From contig PUQB01000606.1 in assembly GCA_003024785.1 (NCBI GenBank), positions 62,001-126,000 on the forward strand: a DNA stretch of 64,000 nucleotides, given 5' to 3'. Positions 1 through 12,309 of this stretch are shown here, one piece after another. How positions within the stretch are numbered: position 1 is the stretch's first letter; each line of letters begins with the position of its first letter. A program made the position numbers and the translations under genes. Origin of the DNA: Selaginella tamariscina. Lineage: Eukaryota > Streptophyta > Lycopodiopsida > Selaginellales > Selaginellaceae. Below the pieces are notes generated by a model. It was not told where the DNA came from and searched no databases. It saw nothing but the letters and a program-made list of their open reading frames with translations.

Positions 1-707
1 TAGTGAATTTATTCTTAAGTTGAATACTTAACTCAATTATTTATTATGCTTAACACGATAAGTTTATCCTTAAGTTATGCTTAATTATTTAATGGTTTTT
101 AATTTAATTATTAATCTAGACCATAAACCTCTTACTAAGCTTAACTATTTAATAACCATTAAAATCTATTGTTTTTTATTCTTAATCAATTATATTGTGT
201 ATCCAAACATAATCCAACGATTTTGATAGTGCCACATGGGTTTAAGATTTAAGATGGCCATTTATAAGGTGTCGATTACACACGTTCAAAATTTAGGATA
301 GTTATTGAATAAGATGTAAAATTTTGTTAATGTTAAGGATTTAAGATTTTATAGAACTTAAGATGGTTGTTTCATGGGGTTGCTAATGACACACATAATA
401 AACTTTTTATAATATACAATACAATATATGAAGTTATGTGTGTATAAGTAAACTAAATATACTTATCTTTATATGTCTAACACAAGTAAAATTAACATTA
501 ATATTGCTAATGCAAATGAATACATTATATTAGTTTTATTTTTTAACCTAATTTCTTCTTCTAGTATATTTTAGTTTACCCTAATTTTTTATTGATTTAT
601 TTTATGTTACTTCTAACACATAGTTTATTAGTTCACATGTCATACATGTTTATTCACATGCATATATACCCCCTGGAAAAAAAATAAAAACAAAGAAACT
701 TAAATAT
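1..707. repeat. Dispersed repeat, copy A (unoccupied site)
   Basis: This AT-rich stretch recurs almost base for base at 57080-57751 in the same orientation, with a few small indels. Shared landmarks include the block around 225-300 (phrase 'gatagtgccac', then 'aagatggccatttataagg') and the A-rich end 'ccccctggaaaaaaaat'. No credible ORF is present. The left edge is cut by the window. Copy A continues past the point where the other copy is interrupted by a gypsy LTR, so it shows the empty insertion site. Confidence 0.85.
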
Positions 708-2306
708 AGATGGGAAAAAAAAAACATCCAAATATACTTGGTGTATACTATACATACATATATGCATATGCAAGGAACATATATACATTGTGTAACACTC
801 ATTCATCATCTTGCCAAGTTCCATAAGATATTCCTACTTAAAAGCGTATATTTTCAATATAAAATTAAAGGAATGATACATTTCTATTTGCATAAATCAT
901 TGTGTGTGTGACTTGAATAAGAAAATGTCAATTAATTTACAGAGAGAATATTTGATTATAGCTTTTAATTTATATAGTTAGAATAATAAACTAGGAAGGA
1001 GGTTGTGAAATATGTTTATCTTCCATTGTCCAAGAGACTTCAACTCCATTCAAAATCTAGAACCTAGAATTGAAATTCTACACAATTTTAGGCACTCAAA
1101 AGAAAAATCCGCATGGTAGAGAGAAGTATGATACAGTGCACGCTGAAATAAAATAAAGGACTTCTTCAATGACAAAGTAGAGTTCAAACTCTCGGCCAAG
1201 TGTTTTCACTGCAGTGAATAGATACAATCATGGCCCTTTTAAACATTCAGCCTTGTAGTCGCCTGTATAAGGCTCTCACAAAGTGAAATCCCTATGGTGC
1301 ATAGAGTAGACATTGTACATGAGACGAAATGTTTGAGGAGATCTCACTCATGCTACATGTTGATGGGTTTAATGCTTTCACAACAAAGCTAAACAACATA
1401 TAATTCGTTTCATTAGTAATGTTGAATGGGGGCACCAAATAAATCAATTGTTGAGGGAGGGGATAAAGAAGTTGGTGGATGACTTGAACATTTTCCTATA
1501 GTGCCTTGTAGCAAATCTGGAAACTTTATTTTGTGATGGTGTAACCATTGAGTATGGTAGTGGATGTTTCAAGCCTTGAGAAGAAATTCACTTATAAGAA
1601 GCATGTTATATGCAATCATTGCAGATTTGATTGTTGCTTACTAAAATCTAAGGTGTCACATGGTGAGTATGTGTGTCTTTTTTATGTAATCTAACCCCAA
1701 TGTTATAAAGGAGGAGAAGTTCCATGTTGGAAATGTCTAGTTGTAAATAAAGGCAATGGAAACTATTTTACAAATGTTTTGAAGCAAACTCAATTCCTAT
1801 ACACTCAAAGAACCATGAAGCATGTGTATTCAACTCTTTATTTTTAAAGTAAGGAGCTATCAACAAGACTCACATGCATGGTGTTCATGGACTCTCTATT
1901 CTAGTAAGGATATCCTATTTCAGTTTGACTTTTTACACACACTTGCTCTTAAAATTTTTAGAGAAACAAATGAGAATTAAGCAAGGTGGAAAAACTATTT
2001 GAGAATATTGGGTTATTAGAAGGTAACAAACACCAATAGTTTATGGTATGCATATTATGTTTTGTTAGACTTCTCAACCTATAGGATATGAGATCACACA
2101 TGTTGCTAGTGATATGGCCAAGCTCTTTTACTATCAAACACATTAGTTTGGTTGGACACAAGAATTACTATCAATTGACATTGCTCTCTGTGAGCATGGT
2201 ATATCTGATTTTAGTGAGAACGCTACAATCCTCGCACATGTTGTTGGGGCAAGGCATTTTCTAGAGGACATTGTAGAAATTGGACCTCCAGACTAAACTT
2301 GGACAT

Positions 2307-2353
2307 ACTCTCTCTCTCTCTCTCTCTCTATCTATATATATATATATATATAT
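2307..2353. repeat. Microsatellite (TC)n-(TA)n
   Basis: A run of TC dinucleotides passes directly into a run of TA dinucleotides. It is non-coding and lies in AT-rich spacer. Confidence 0.95.
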
Positions 2354-3402
2354 TTGTCTTTTTCTCTCTCTATCTCTCTCACACTCTCTTTCAAGATCTG
2401 TATTTCTCCTTCTTGAGATGTTTATAAGTTAATTTTTATAAGAATGCAATGGCTCAGAGATAATTTCAACATGTGGGAAGGTGGCTATTGAAGAATATCG
2501 TAATGCCAACTAGTTACAATACAAACATGAGGTATTTCATAGCCATGAATTAAGTAACAACAAGGGAACTATATGAAGGAGGTTGTTACAAAATGGATGG
2601 ATTTGATTAACCAAAAAGGCTGTCCTTATTAATAAAGAGTGTCTAAGAAGGATCACAATTGAGGAGGCAAGAGCATGTGCCCATTTGTTTCACGATAAAG
2701 GATATGATAATAAAAAATGTTTCACATTTCAAGAGTATACTTATGAAGGGGTATGTCTTTGGTTGCTTGAACCAAAATTGTGATATTGTAATATATAACA
2801 ATTTTTAAGCAAATAAGAGTTATATATATATATAGATATATATATTAGTTCTAGTTATATAAGAGGAAAATGTTGTTGTAGAAGTTCAAGTGTTTCTCAT
2901 GCATTCTCTTCTCAGGCTTAGCCCTTTGTCCATGAAATACACATAACATGAATAAAAAATTAGAAGCAAACTAGTTTATTTCAAAGAAAGATATATTACA
3001 AAAGCCTCAAAGTTAAAGAGATCTTTCTTCATATTTTCGATTATGGCCTTCTTCTACTGAAGATTGGTACACAACTCATAAATAATTTGTTGCTTGGTGA
3101 TAATGCTCTCAAACAACTCTATTTTCTCATCTTCAGATGGTAAATGTGCTCCTTGAGCTCATTAATCTGCTGTTGTTGCTCCATGCACTTCCTCCTCACC
3201 CAATCAATTGACTTGGTATACTAACACTTTATCTTGATAAGAGTTTTAAAGCATTATGATCCCTTTCTCATATAGCAAACCAACCATTGATTCAAGTTAT
3301 CTTGTGTAGGTTGCTCATTAGGATCGAAGCTTAAAAAGCCTCCCCGTGTCTTAAAAAGCAAGAGATTTTATACATAATGAAAAAAATGATATAATCAACT
3401 TA

Positions 3403-3600
3403 CAGTGACGTGGTTGGTGACATGGCAGGTGATGTGGCAGGTGACATGGTAGGTGATGTGGCAGGTGTGACATGGCAGATGATGTGGTTAGTGTAGAATT
3501 TTTTGCTAAGTCCTAGTAGTAGGTAGGGGATTAGGAATAAGAGTAAAGAAAAGCTAAGAAGCATTTGTTATACTTTTTTTTTGCCCCATGAATAAACTAC
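3403..3600 (-). repeat. LTR-like fragment with GTGACATGGCAG minisatellite
   Basis: Positions 3403-3492 are a short tandem repeat alternating GTGACATGGCAG and GTGATGTGGCAG. Read on the minus strand, the segment from about 3600 downward parallels 54390-54720: both carry the phrase AGTTTATTCATGGG, then an A-rich run and CAAC/CTTC words, then repeated CCACRTCA words. I read it as a diverged, inverted relative of the LTR-like segment at 54379. Ends and target duplications are not resolved. Confidence 0.45.
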
Positions 3601-4385
3601 AACACTTCCTCCATAATTAACTTACATCATATAAGCAAATTATAAACAAGTGAATGAAAGAGTACAGATAATGGGAGTATAAGTAAAAAATGTGTGAATG
3701 GAATATTTAGCTGCACCAACTTCCCATATTTATTTCAAGCTCTTCATTCAAATGCAGGCATGCATACTTAAAGAGGTTTTGAACTTGAAACCTCTTAATG
3801 AGGACAAAGCACAATTAATTAAGAATTAATTTATGGCTCAACTTACTAACTGATAATCATACTTAATGTATATTAATTATTATGTATTAACTTATTTAAA
3901 ATTTAGCACCAATAACATGCAAAATAATTAAAGTTCAAAACCTTTTATAGTTAATTCAATTAGACTTGGTGAATTGAAACTAAGGCTTAAACAAAACCAA
4001 TGCAAAATTTTAGTTATTCCCTAGTGATGTGTCCTTCAACGATATAATTTTCAAAGAAATAATATATGATTTTATGGTTATTTTTAAATCTGTTATTTCA
4101 AACTTAAAAAGAGTGTATTTTTGTATTTTTAAATCATACCTTACATAGTGTAATTTAAACTATTGTATTAAATGCATTATATTATATAAATTACATTAAT
4201 TAAATCACATTGTTGATTTCAAAATTAAATTATTATAAATTAAAATTTAAACATTTTAAGTTTAATTATTAATGGGATTTTCATATTTAAATATAAACCG
4301 CACTACTGATACAAAAATTAAAATCCAAGTATTAAAATTTAATAACTTATATTTTAAAAATAAAATTAACAATAATATTGTTAAG

Positions 4386-5060
4386 GTCATGTTAAGATGG
4401 AAACGAGAATACATAGTGTTAGTCTTACTTTTAATCTAATTTATTATGGTAATGTATTTTGATTGATTTTAAGATTTTTCATTTATATATATATAATTAT
4501 ATTAAATATCACACATACACGTGTGATATATATATATATAATATATAACATACATTTATAAATCCTTCAATAAAATTAACTTTGTTACTTCTAACATGGT
4601 TTATTAATTCAGTTAAGTACACATGTTTTTTCACACACATAACCCAACCCCAGAAAGAAAGAGAGAAAGAAAAGAAAAGACATATACTGTATATACACAT
4701 GCAAGGAACTCACTCGCCAAGATTCCATAGGCATCTTCATGCTTAAAAGCGCATATTCTCAATATAAACATTAAAGGACAATATAGTACTACGTTCACGA
4801 TGAAGAGCTTCATACACACATGAACATTGTATGTGCGTGTGTGTGTGTGTGTGTGTGTGTCTATGTTATGTATGTGTCGTTATTATCTTGTGGTCTAAGA
4901 GTTCATTGGCTGGGTGATTTTCTGCGATTGCTTGCTGGGTTGGCTATTGACAAGGGACACTGCAGATCGGTGTGCCTATATATATATGTGTGTCTATGTA
5001 TGTGCAATGGTTTGTGTACTCTAAGATATAGTTGTATAATATAGATACACTATATAAAGA
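4386..5060. repeat. Dispersed repeat, copy B
   Basis: The segment shares an ordered series of landmarks with 53750-55090. These are 'ttacttctaacatggttta', 'caaggaac', 'catcttcatgc', 'gaagagcttcatacacaca', and further on 'ggctgggtgatt' with 'tggctattg' and 'aagggacact'. The same order with many substitutions indicates an old dispersed repeat. A (GT)n run lies at 4836-4860. Short open frames here are microsatellite translations and carry no recognisable domain. Confidence 0.65.
4836..4860. repeat. Microsatellite (GT)n
   Basis: An uninterrupted GT dinucleotide run inside dispersed repeat copy B. Confidence 0.95.
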
Positions 5061-7468
5061 CATGTATTCTCAATATAATTAATTTACATATGGTTTATTT
5101 CTTATATATTTTTCTAACTAACTAGTTTGTGTGATAATATATGTATATATATTAAACTTATATAATGTAATTGTAAAACAAATTATATTTTGTTATTTTC
5201 AGGAGTTTAAATTTAAAGGGTAGTTTCTAATTTATTTTGAAGAACTAGATTTTATCACATTATCGAATAAACATGTACTCAATGGTTGTGTGTATATTTT
5301 ATGTGTGTATAACTACACACTAAATATGCTAATCTTTATATATCTAACACAACTACATTGTAGACTTAAGTGATTTCTACATTGATTCAACACCGTTATT
5401 ATTCACCAATGAAAACTATCTAACACTCATACTTGTTAAAACAGTAGTGGTGGCACACCGGAACATAATAAGAATTATGGGGTTATAGTTGAAGAAGGGA
5501 GTCACACGCAGCTCCTTAACAAGCCTAATGGTGTGTTGTTAAGATGAATGTGGATGCACTTGATATTATACATATGTTTGTAATTAAAATATAAATCAAA
5601 ATTTAATTCAACGTACGTGCTTCTGTGTAATCATGGAGCTCTTTATAAACATACAACTAACAAGCAACTCTCTCTCTCACACACACACACATGCACAGTG
5701 GTGTATTATGAAAAGTTTGCCCTATCTATACATGATCCTACGGTCTAAGATTGATATTCTTTACTTACGTTCAAAACAATCCGAACCGTACAGGTGTGTT
5801 TGTATCTCAACACATACGACATAGGATTGCCATGTAAACAAGTATAGTGACGTGTACCTTTTGCATTGTCCACGTTGAAAATGCCATTCTAAATGTTTAA
5901 TGCAAGTAACGTGCATCATAGAACTAGTTATAAGTGGGTATGCATTCCTTAAAGAAATTATTTATTTATTAAAATACTTAATTGTTTTTAATTTACAATT
6001 CATACTAATTTTATTATATTTTGATGTCTTGACTTTGTTTTAACTTAGTTAACGGGTAAGCTTTATGTTTATAAATACATAAAATAATTATTAATTAAAA
6101 CTTATAATAAATTAAAACGTTAATTTTCTAAGTTAATTATAATGCCCTTTCTTAAAAATACAAGCCTTACCCCCTTCGCCTTACCAGCTTCATCTGATTG
6201 CTACGGTTCATCTCGCTGCTACATAGATAAGCAATTTATTTAGCCTTTATATACTTTGGAGTGAATATAACAATCATAAGAAAAACATTTATATGTAGTT
6301 TAACATTATACATTATAATATATAGTTTAATAATTGATGTACATTTATAATTTAAAAAATAAAAATAATTTAATATAATGCTTCTGGTTATCTTTAAATA
6401 TGGACTTAATATTCATTTTAATATATACACTACGTTGTGTCTCCTATAGGTATGTATATTTGTCGTGGTAAAACCAGTGTTTTGTGTGTATAGTTAACCT
6501 TTGTCCTGTATAGATATCAGTAAAAAAGAGATGCAAATATTCTTTTTCACATTATATATGGAGGAGTTAAATATATTAATAAGATTTAATAATATTGATA
6601 TTTTTTTTTTTAATAAGAGGTACGTATTAATAAGATTTAATTGTGTAACTATTTATTATTGGCATTTTTTAGTTTTTAATAACACTGTTTTTATCAGTAT
6701 TTTTTAATGAAGAAGTTGTACATATCATAATGGTTTTTAAATTTTTTTAATTTATAATGTCAAGGAAAAATGTTAATTTTCTTGTTAATTGTGCAAAAGT
6801 AAACATTAATTAATTTCTGAATTTCGGTTTAATTTAAAAGTGTTTAATTATTTTAAAAAACAGAAAAAGTGAAAAGTGAACATGTATTATTTAGTAATTT
6901 CATATTGAAATAAATAAATAAATGTGGCCCCACCCGTTTTAACTTAATTCCTCTGTATTTAAATTATACAAATGAAAACAATAACATACTAAATACATTA
7001 TGCATCAGACATATTTAACAATACAGAATTTCTTATCTATAATATTTCTGTTTTAAGTTTTAATTTAAATTTAATTGAAAACTCACTCATAATTTTAAAA
7101 TACAGCCTTAAATTCTAAAATGAAGACATCTTTAAAAGGAAGAGCTCAATGTCAACCATTGGCTACAGGCACGTGCGCACACACGACTTAATACCGTAAG
7201 CGTGACCTAATAGACGACGTAAAGGACCATTATATTCAAATGTTATATTATATTAGTCAAATCTTACTGCCGTATGCTTGTTTGTCTTCAGACGTCTCTT
7301 CTTTTCATACTTATCTTCTCAGAAATATTAAAAAGAAACTGCATAGTTTTGCGCATGCGTGCGTGCGTGTTATAGCTACGTAGTTTTCAAAACAACATCC
7401 AATACATTTATAAAACAACATCTATTATACATTTACAGGCTTGAACAAAATCCTCTCTAATACAAACC
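5061..7468. other. AT-rich spacer without recognisable genes
   Basis: I see long A/T tracts and short CA/TC runs (about 5670-5695). Positions 5160-5345 resemble 56760-56880 and 400-490, so part of this stretch belongs to the same dispersed repeat family. The last part, about 7250-7468, lies downstream of the BAHD pseudogene stop codon. Confidence 0.6.
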
Positions 7469-7479
7469 AAGTGAAACTC

Positions 7480-8139
7480 CTAAGGGTTGTACATGTACTC
7501 CTCCAGCTTCTCCATCTTGTCTGTCTCAATTGCAACAAATGCATCAACACCTCCATCTCCTTTGCAGTTGGATATCACAAGAACATACTCAGGCCTGTCG
7601 TTAACTAGAGGAAGAACATAACCTCGTGAAACTCAAATTTAGACCATGGTGTGATGATCATATTACCCAGCACATCTATATTCCCGTATTTACCTTCGCA
7701 GTAATCAATTGCAAAATGGAGATATTCCTCTGTACCGCTCCGAATAAGACTCTGCACTTTCTTAATAGTGAAAGAGAGAGGGTTACTGCAGATATCCTCA
7801 GCCGACATCTTCACATCGGCGACTGCGATCACCGCGTTGCCTGTGTAGTTCTCCCGTAACGCGGGATTAACCATCCGGTGCCGGACGTTCATCACTAGAA
7901 AGAGCTTGGCAATCCGGTTACCAGGGTACTGCATTGCCCGTGTCTTGGATCTACATACATGTGCAGTGAGAGCCTCAAAGGAGCTACACCTGCTTACACT
8001 CCCATCTTCCGTTGCTTTCTTCTTGAGATCCCCAAGCATCTCCGGCGTGAAGGAGAATATTCTGAACGAGTTTCCGGGTGCAGGATCTGCATTCCGTACG
8101 TACAGCTTCGGGTTGAATATGACCTTTGCTGGGATGTCC
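7480..8139 (-). pseudogene. BAHD acyltransferase pseudogene, 3' part (C-terminal half)
   Basis: This is the C-terminal half of a BAHD-family acyl-CoA-dependent acyltransferase, a cytosolic plant enzyme family that acylates alcohols or amines; the substrate cannot be inferred. The minus-strand frame from the copia border includes 'PKLYVRNADPAPGNSFRIF' and runs to 'TPWSKFEFHEV'. There the expected DFGWG motif is absent and the frame hits a stop near 7605. A different frame resumes at once with 'YVLPLVNDRPEYVLVIS', then 'GGVDAFVAIE', ending at the stop at 7482-7480. The DFGWG codons therefore appear deleted, with a frame change. Removing the copia element and one TGTCC copy joins this part in frame to 13044 upward. 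Recognised from the family's motif layout; confident in family, not in substrate. Confidence 0.85.
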
Positions 8140-8345
8140 TGTTTGAGTACGCTGTCCACCTAGAATATGCTGTTCAACCTGGCAGCCAACATGGCGAGGA
8201 GGTGCGAATCTACCAAGTTATGTTGGTGCCCAAGTGTAGGTTTCTTAGTTTTTTCTTTTATACATACTACTGTCTTGTATCATCTATGATCTGACTGTTT
8301 CATATGTGAATAAAAGTGCCCGGCCCCAAGCCCGGCTTATCAACA
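8140..8345 (+). repeat. Copia 5' LTR
   Basis: It begins TGTTTGAGTAC and ends CTTATCAACA. It is homologous to 12851-13043 over its whole length but carries extra short segments and substitutions. Confidence 0.93.
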
Positions 8346-8364
8346 TCGTATCGGAGCAGGTTAA
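8346..8364 (+). promoter_or_regulatory. Copia primer-binding site
   Basis: The bases directly after the 5' LTR (TCGTATCGGAGCAGGTT) are a diverged form of the initiator-methionine tRNA complement used by plant copia elements. Confidence 0.7.
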
Positions 8365-8399
8365 TTAGGGCACATATTCTTAATTTTTGTTTCTTGGGC

Positions 8400-9409
8400 G
8401 TAGTGTTCACCGGCTAAGTAGATTGTATGAGAGATGGCCTCATCCTTTTCTTTGAATAAAGAATTAGAGGTCTTTTGAACGAGCGTGCAATCTTTGGTTT
8501 TTGAGATGGGGCTTGTGGCCTGTAGCAAGTGTCCCTCTGAGATAGTGGATGTCGATGGTTATAATGAGTGGGTCGACTTAGACTCACGAGTTGTGGGTGC
8601 CTTAGGAGGTGGATTAGGTCCATTGTATTCTGGATGTTGAGAAAGATGCGGCAACAAATTGGACAAATATCTCTGAAATCATGGGCACTCAAGCTACACA
8701 AGAAGTTGATGTTATCATAAAGAAGAGTGAGTTGTATGTGATGGAGCAGCAGCAAGATGAGACGGTGGAGCGATTTGTTACATCGTTGAAGCATAAGGTT
8801 GCAAAGATTCAAGTAGTTAACTCCAATGCAAAAGTTATAGAGGATGAGTTCTTGACTGTGCTGTTTAAAGGCTTATGAAATCCAACACTGAAATCCCATT
8901 TGCGTATGCTGAGGAAGCAAGATTTGAAGCATGAAGAGCTGTTGAAAGAAGTCAATGAGTATTACATCTCATTCTGGTCCTGAGCATGGTTTGTCAATGA
9001 TGACTCAGAGCTCAGGAGGGAACATGCAAGGTAGGAAACCTATTTGGGAGGTCTCGGATTTAAGGGACGTTCACAATCAACACAGCCAGATTCACGTGGC
9101 AATGATGCAAGTCAGTGGTCTGAGGGCCGGCGTGAATTTAACTTGGGTTGTGGAACCTGTAAGAAGGTGAGACACCTGAGTAGGGATTGTCCTGTAAAGC
9201 AGCAACGAAGAGAGGCTTGTCAGCAAACTGAACAACAGACTTCTTCTTCTTACTCAAATAAGAGTAAGTTTCGTGGTCGAGGTGAAGACGATGAAGATGA
9301 AGAAGAAGGAGAATGTAGGTTGCGTGGTAGTAGCAGGAAAAACAATCCAAATGGGTTAGCTTGGATGACAAGAGCTTTGGACATGAAGTCTACGTTTTAT
9401 GCTCTTTAG
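8400..9409 (+). pseudogene. Copia gag remnant with CCHC zinc knuckle
   Basis: This encodes the nucleocapsid/capsid part of the copia polyprotein. It is split over two or more frames. The segment 8681-8878 contains 'QQQDETVERFVTSLKHKVAK', typical of copia gag helices. The segment 9044-9409 carries the zinc knuckle CGTCKKVRHLSRDC (C-x2-C-x4-H-x4-C), followed by an acidic stretch rich in D and E. The region before 8681 reads as gag with stops. It ends at an in-frame stop just before the protease region. Confidence 0.85.
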
Positions 9410-9735
9410 TTGGAATGTGTTGCAAGTAACCATTCAACTTACATAAAGCAACTATTTGTCTCTTTTGAACCATGTTCTGAACAAGTGTTGCTAATAGATA
9501 ATTTGCCTCTCCATGTGGAGGGTGTTGGAACCATTGTTGTGGAGCTTCCTAGTGGTGTTGAAGTGCATGTAAAGAATGTCTTGTATGTTCCAGATTTGGG
9601 ACATACACTCATTTTTATTGGACAGATGGTGGAACAAGGATATAACTTGCAGTTCACCAACGAGGGTGTGGAAGTTGAACACATAGAGTTTGGTTTACTG
9701 GCCACTACTACAAAAGTTGGTCGACTATTATAAAT
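9395..9735 (+). pseudogene. Copia protease remnant, active site lost
   Basis: The aspartic protease should start with a motif like LDSGASNH. At that place the frame reads a stop codon followed by LECVASNH, so Asp, Ser and Gly of the catalytic triplet are replaced while the flanking SNH persists. Downstream, 'VEGVGTIVVELPSGVEVHVK' and 'VLYVPDLGHTLIFIGQM' match the usual copia protease C-terminal pattern (glycine-rich strand, then NVLYVP.L..NLLS.GQ). Confidence 0.8.
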
Positions 9736-10790
9736 GGATTGCATTGTCAAGTTTCCAACGAGAATGACACTAGCTGAGGATGTTGCTGATTCAAGAGGAG
9801 AAGCAGATATTCAAACATGGCATAGGCGGCTAGGTCATGTGAATCTAAAGATGATTCACCAACTTCAACAACAGAAAGTGGTGGATGGCTTGAGTATAAA
9901 GCCTTCCAAGATGCCTCTTTGTGAGCCATGTGTAATGGGGAAACATCACCAACAATCTTTCAATTCTGGAGCAAGATGCCTCTTTGTGAGCCATGTGTAA
10001 TGGGGAAACATCACCAACAATCTTTCAATTCTGGAGCAAGATGCCTCTTTGTGAGCCATGTGTAATGGGGAAACATCACCAACAATCTTTCAATTCTGGA
10101 GTTAGTTCTCGAGCACAGAGACTGTTGGGATTAGTCCACTCGGATGTGTGTAAACCTTTTCAGGTGCAAACACAAAAAAGGAAGAGGTATTTTATCACTT
10201 TCATTGATGATGCAACAAGATATGTTGTGGTGAAGTTCTTGGTAGCAAAAGCTGAGGCATTGCAGGCTTTTAAAACGTTCCAGTTAAAAGCTGAGAACCA
10301 GGTTGAAACCACTATTAAGATTTTACGTTCAGATGGTGGTGGTGAATTTGTATCTAACAAGTTTGTTGAGTTTTGTGAACAAAATGGTATTCGAAGACAA
10401 TTTTTTGTACCATATACTCTTGAGCAGAATGGGGTGGCGGAGAGGATGAATCGGACTTTGGTGGAACAATGCTACATGACTCAGGCTTGCCTTCTTCCTT
10501 TTGGGATCATGCTATAGCTACAGAAGTTTTTGTTAGGAATCGGATGTTGACTGCTGCACTGCTAGACAAGATTCCATATGAAGCATGGATAGGTCCAAAG
10601 CCAAACATGTAAATAGCTTATGCACATATTCCTGATGAGTTGAGAAGGAAACTTGACATGAAGTCATAGAGATGTGTGTTTATAGGCTATAGCGAGCATA
10701 GCAAGGCCAATCAGCTGCTGCATTTGGATAATTGGCGCGAGTTTATGAGTAGAGATGTCATTTTTGATGAGTCTCAAGTTTATTCTTAGA
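9734..10790 (+). pseudogene. Copia integrase remnant
   Basis: The pre-integrase zinc-binding region is recognisable ('WHRRLGHVNLKMIHQL', then 'PLCEPCVMGKHHQQSF'). The catalytic core follows: 'HSDVCKPFQ', 'FITFIDDATRYVVVKF', 'SDGGGEFVSNKF' and 'NGVAERMNRTLVE', preserving the D-D-E residues. The frame is broken twice by a 65-bp triplication at 9908-10102 and again after 10517 by stops. The integrase would insert the cDNA into the genome; this copy cannot produce it. Confidence 0.88.
9908..10102 (+). repeat. 65-bp tandem triplication inside copia integrase
   Basis: Three essentially identical 65-bp copies start at 9908, 9973 and 10038. Each encodes MPLCEPCVMGKHHQQSFNSG in one frame. Because 65 is not a multiple of three, each extra copy shifts the frame, which explains the overlap of two open frames here. 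Confidence 0.95.
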
Positions 10791-11339
10791 GACATGAAGA
10801 ACCAACCCAAATTATTCCATCTTCATGCATCACGATTGGTGACTGCATACATAAGAAAGATGATGACACTTGGCCAAAGTACAAGAGAATGACACATACC
10901 TCTAAGGTCTCAACATTAGAAGATGTTGCAACCTCTAGTGGTATTTCAACTTCAGGGGGAGCTGGAACATCACAACCTGAGCCGGTTAATGAAACATCAA
11001 AACTTTCAAGAGAAATGGATGAAGTACAAGTTCATGTTGAACCATGTCTATTAGATAATCCTCAATCTGTAGACACGGTGACAACTTCTTCTGCTGCTAA
11101 CCAAGTTCATCAGTCCAGTACAACTCGACCTCTGGGCAACTTCTTCGCCGATCTACACGTCAAGTTCATTTTACTGAGAAAGGTGCAGAGTATCAGAGAG
11201 AGCTTGCTGAGAGGAGAGCTTGACATCAAGCTCGGCTTGCCAACAATCCAAAAAGATCTATGTTTACAGTTTCTGAGATCGAGATTCCTTCTACTATTAG
11301 ACAAGCTTAGAGGACTCCTCACTTGGTTCAATGGGTAGC
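10791..11339 (+). pseudogene. Copia integrase-to-RT linker region
   Basis: A Ser/Thr/Glu-rich low-complexity reading frame (10889-11338) occupies the position where copia polyproteins have a variable linker between integrase and reverse transcriptase. No catalytic motif is present. It ends in frame disruption before the RT motifs. Confidence 0.7.
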
Positions 11340-11960
11340 TGTTGTCGCTGATGAGTTGGAGTCGCACACAAAGAATAAAACATGGCATATTCCTTCTCAA
11401 GTACCACGTGGAGCCAACATCGTGACCACCAAGATTATTTTTGTGTGAAGACTGGTTTACGAGATGAAGTACTCCATTTTAAAGCTCGCTTGGTGGCTAG
11501 GGGATTTACACATATTCTTTCACCAAGACATTTTCTCTAGTTGTAAAGATGGCTTCTATTCGCTTGCTGTTGGCTTTAGTTGCTGAATACACTTTTACCG
11601 TGGAACAAATGGATGTAAAGACAACGTTCTTAGGTGTATATTATGTTACCAGTGGACTTAGACCCTCAGCAGAATGTTTACCGTCTCAAGAGAGCCTTGT
11701 ATGACTTGGAGCAATCTCCACGAATCTGGTATGAAAAGATGGACAGGTTCTTAATCACACTTGACTTTCATAAGTGCACTGCTGATTCAAACGTTTATCT
11801 GAAGGCCGTGAATGACTTATAGTCATTATTGGTCTTTATGTGGATGACTGCATTTTTCTCTCTTCAACGATCGTAACTTTCTAGCTGAGATTAAGCAGAA
11901 GTTGGCTGAAAAGTTTGAGATGACAGATTTGGGCCCCATAAGTAAGTTCAGGTGCAACTA
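11340..11960 (+). pseudogene. Copia reverse transcriptase remnant
   Basis: Pieces in several frames align in order with copia RT: 'VVKMASIRLLLALVAEYTF', then 'QMDVKTTFL' (first catalytic Asp region), 'VYRLKRALYDLEQSPRIWYE', and 'GLYVDDC', which keeps the YVDD catalytic box. Stops and shifts between the pieces make it non-functional. Confidence 0.88.
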
Positions 11961-12309
11961 CAACATGGTGTGGTGATGTTGTCCCAACAAAGCTATGTGG
12001 AAGACATATTGCGACGTTTCGGCTTTGATTTAGTCAATTCAACATCAAATTCACTCCCGGCCAATCACCATCTTTCTCAAGTATGTCCTCAAGTACTGAG
12101 CAGCAACTGCAACAGATGGTCAATGTACCCTATTGACAGGTAGTGGGCACTTTGATTTATCTTGCAGTATGTACAAGATCGGACATAGCTTATGCAGTCG
12201 TCGGTGAGGTTGCTAAGTTTGTGTCAAATTTAGGTTGGCACATTGGCTAGCTGTAAAGAGGATAATGAGGTATCCACGTGGAACAACGGATTATTGTCTA
12301 GTGTATTGA

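Larger units (their letters stand above)
708..4385. other. AT-rich spacer with decayed, unidentifiable segments
   Basis: No intact gene is visible. Positions 1030-2290 and 2430-2770 are less AT-rich than their surroundings and read on the plus strand as short coding-like pieces broken by many stops, so they may be remains of a gene or element that I cannot name. Positions 2930-3340 read on the minus strand as a Gln-rich, possibly coiled-coil piece with stops. The 770-870 stretch ('caaggaac', then 'ttccataag', then 'aaaagcg') recurs at about 4700-4770 and 54086-54200, marking a dispersed repeat family. Confidence 0.5.

Noticed and set aside
2930-3340. Possible CACTA-type transposase C-terminus (Gln-rich helix) on the minus strand
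   Set aside because: Too short and stop-ridden; the resemblance is compositional only.
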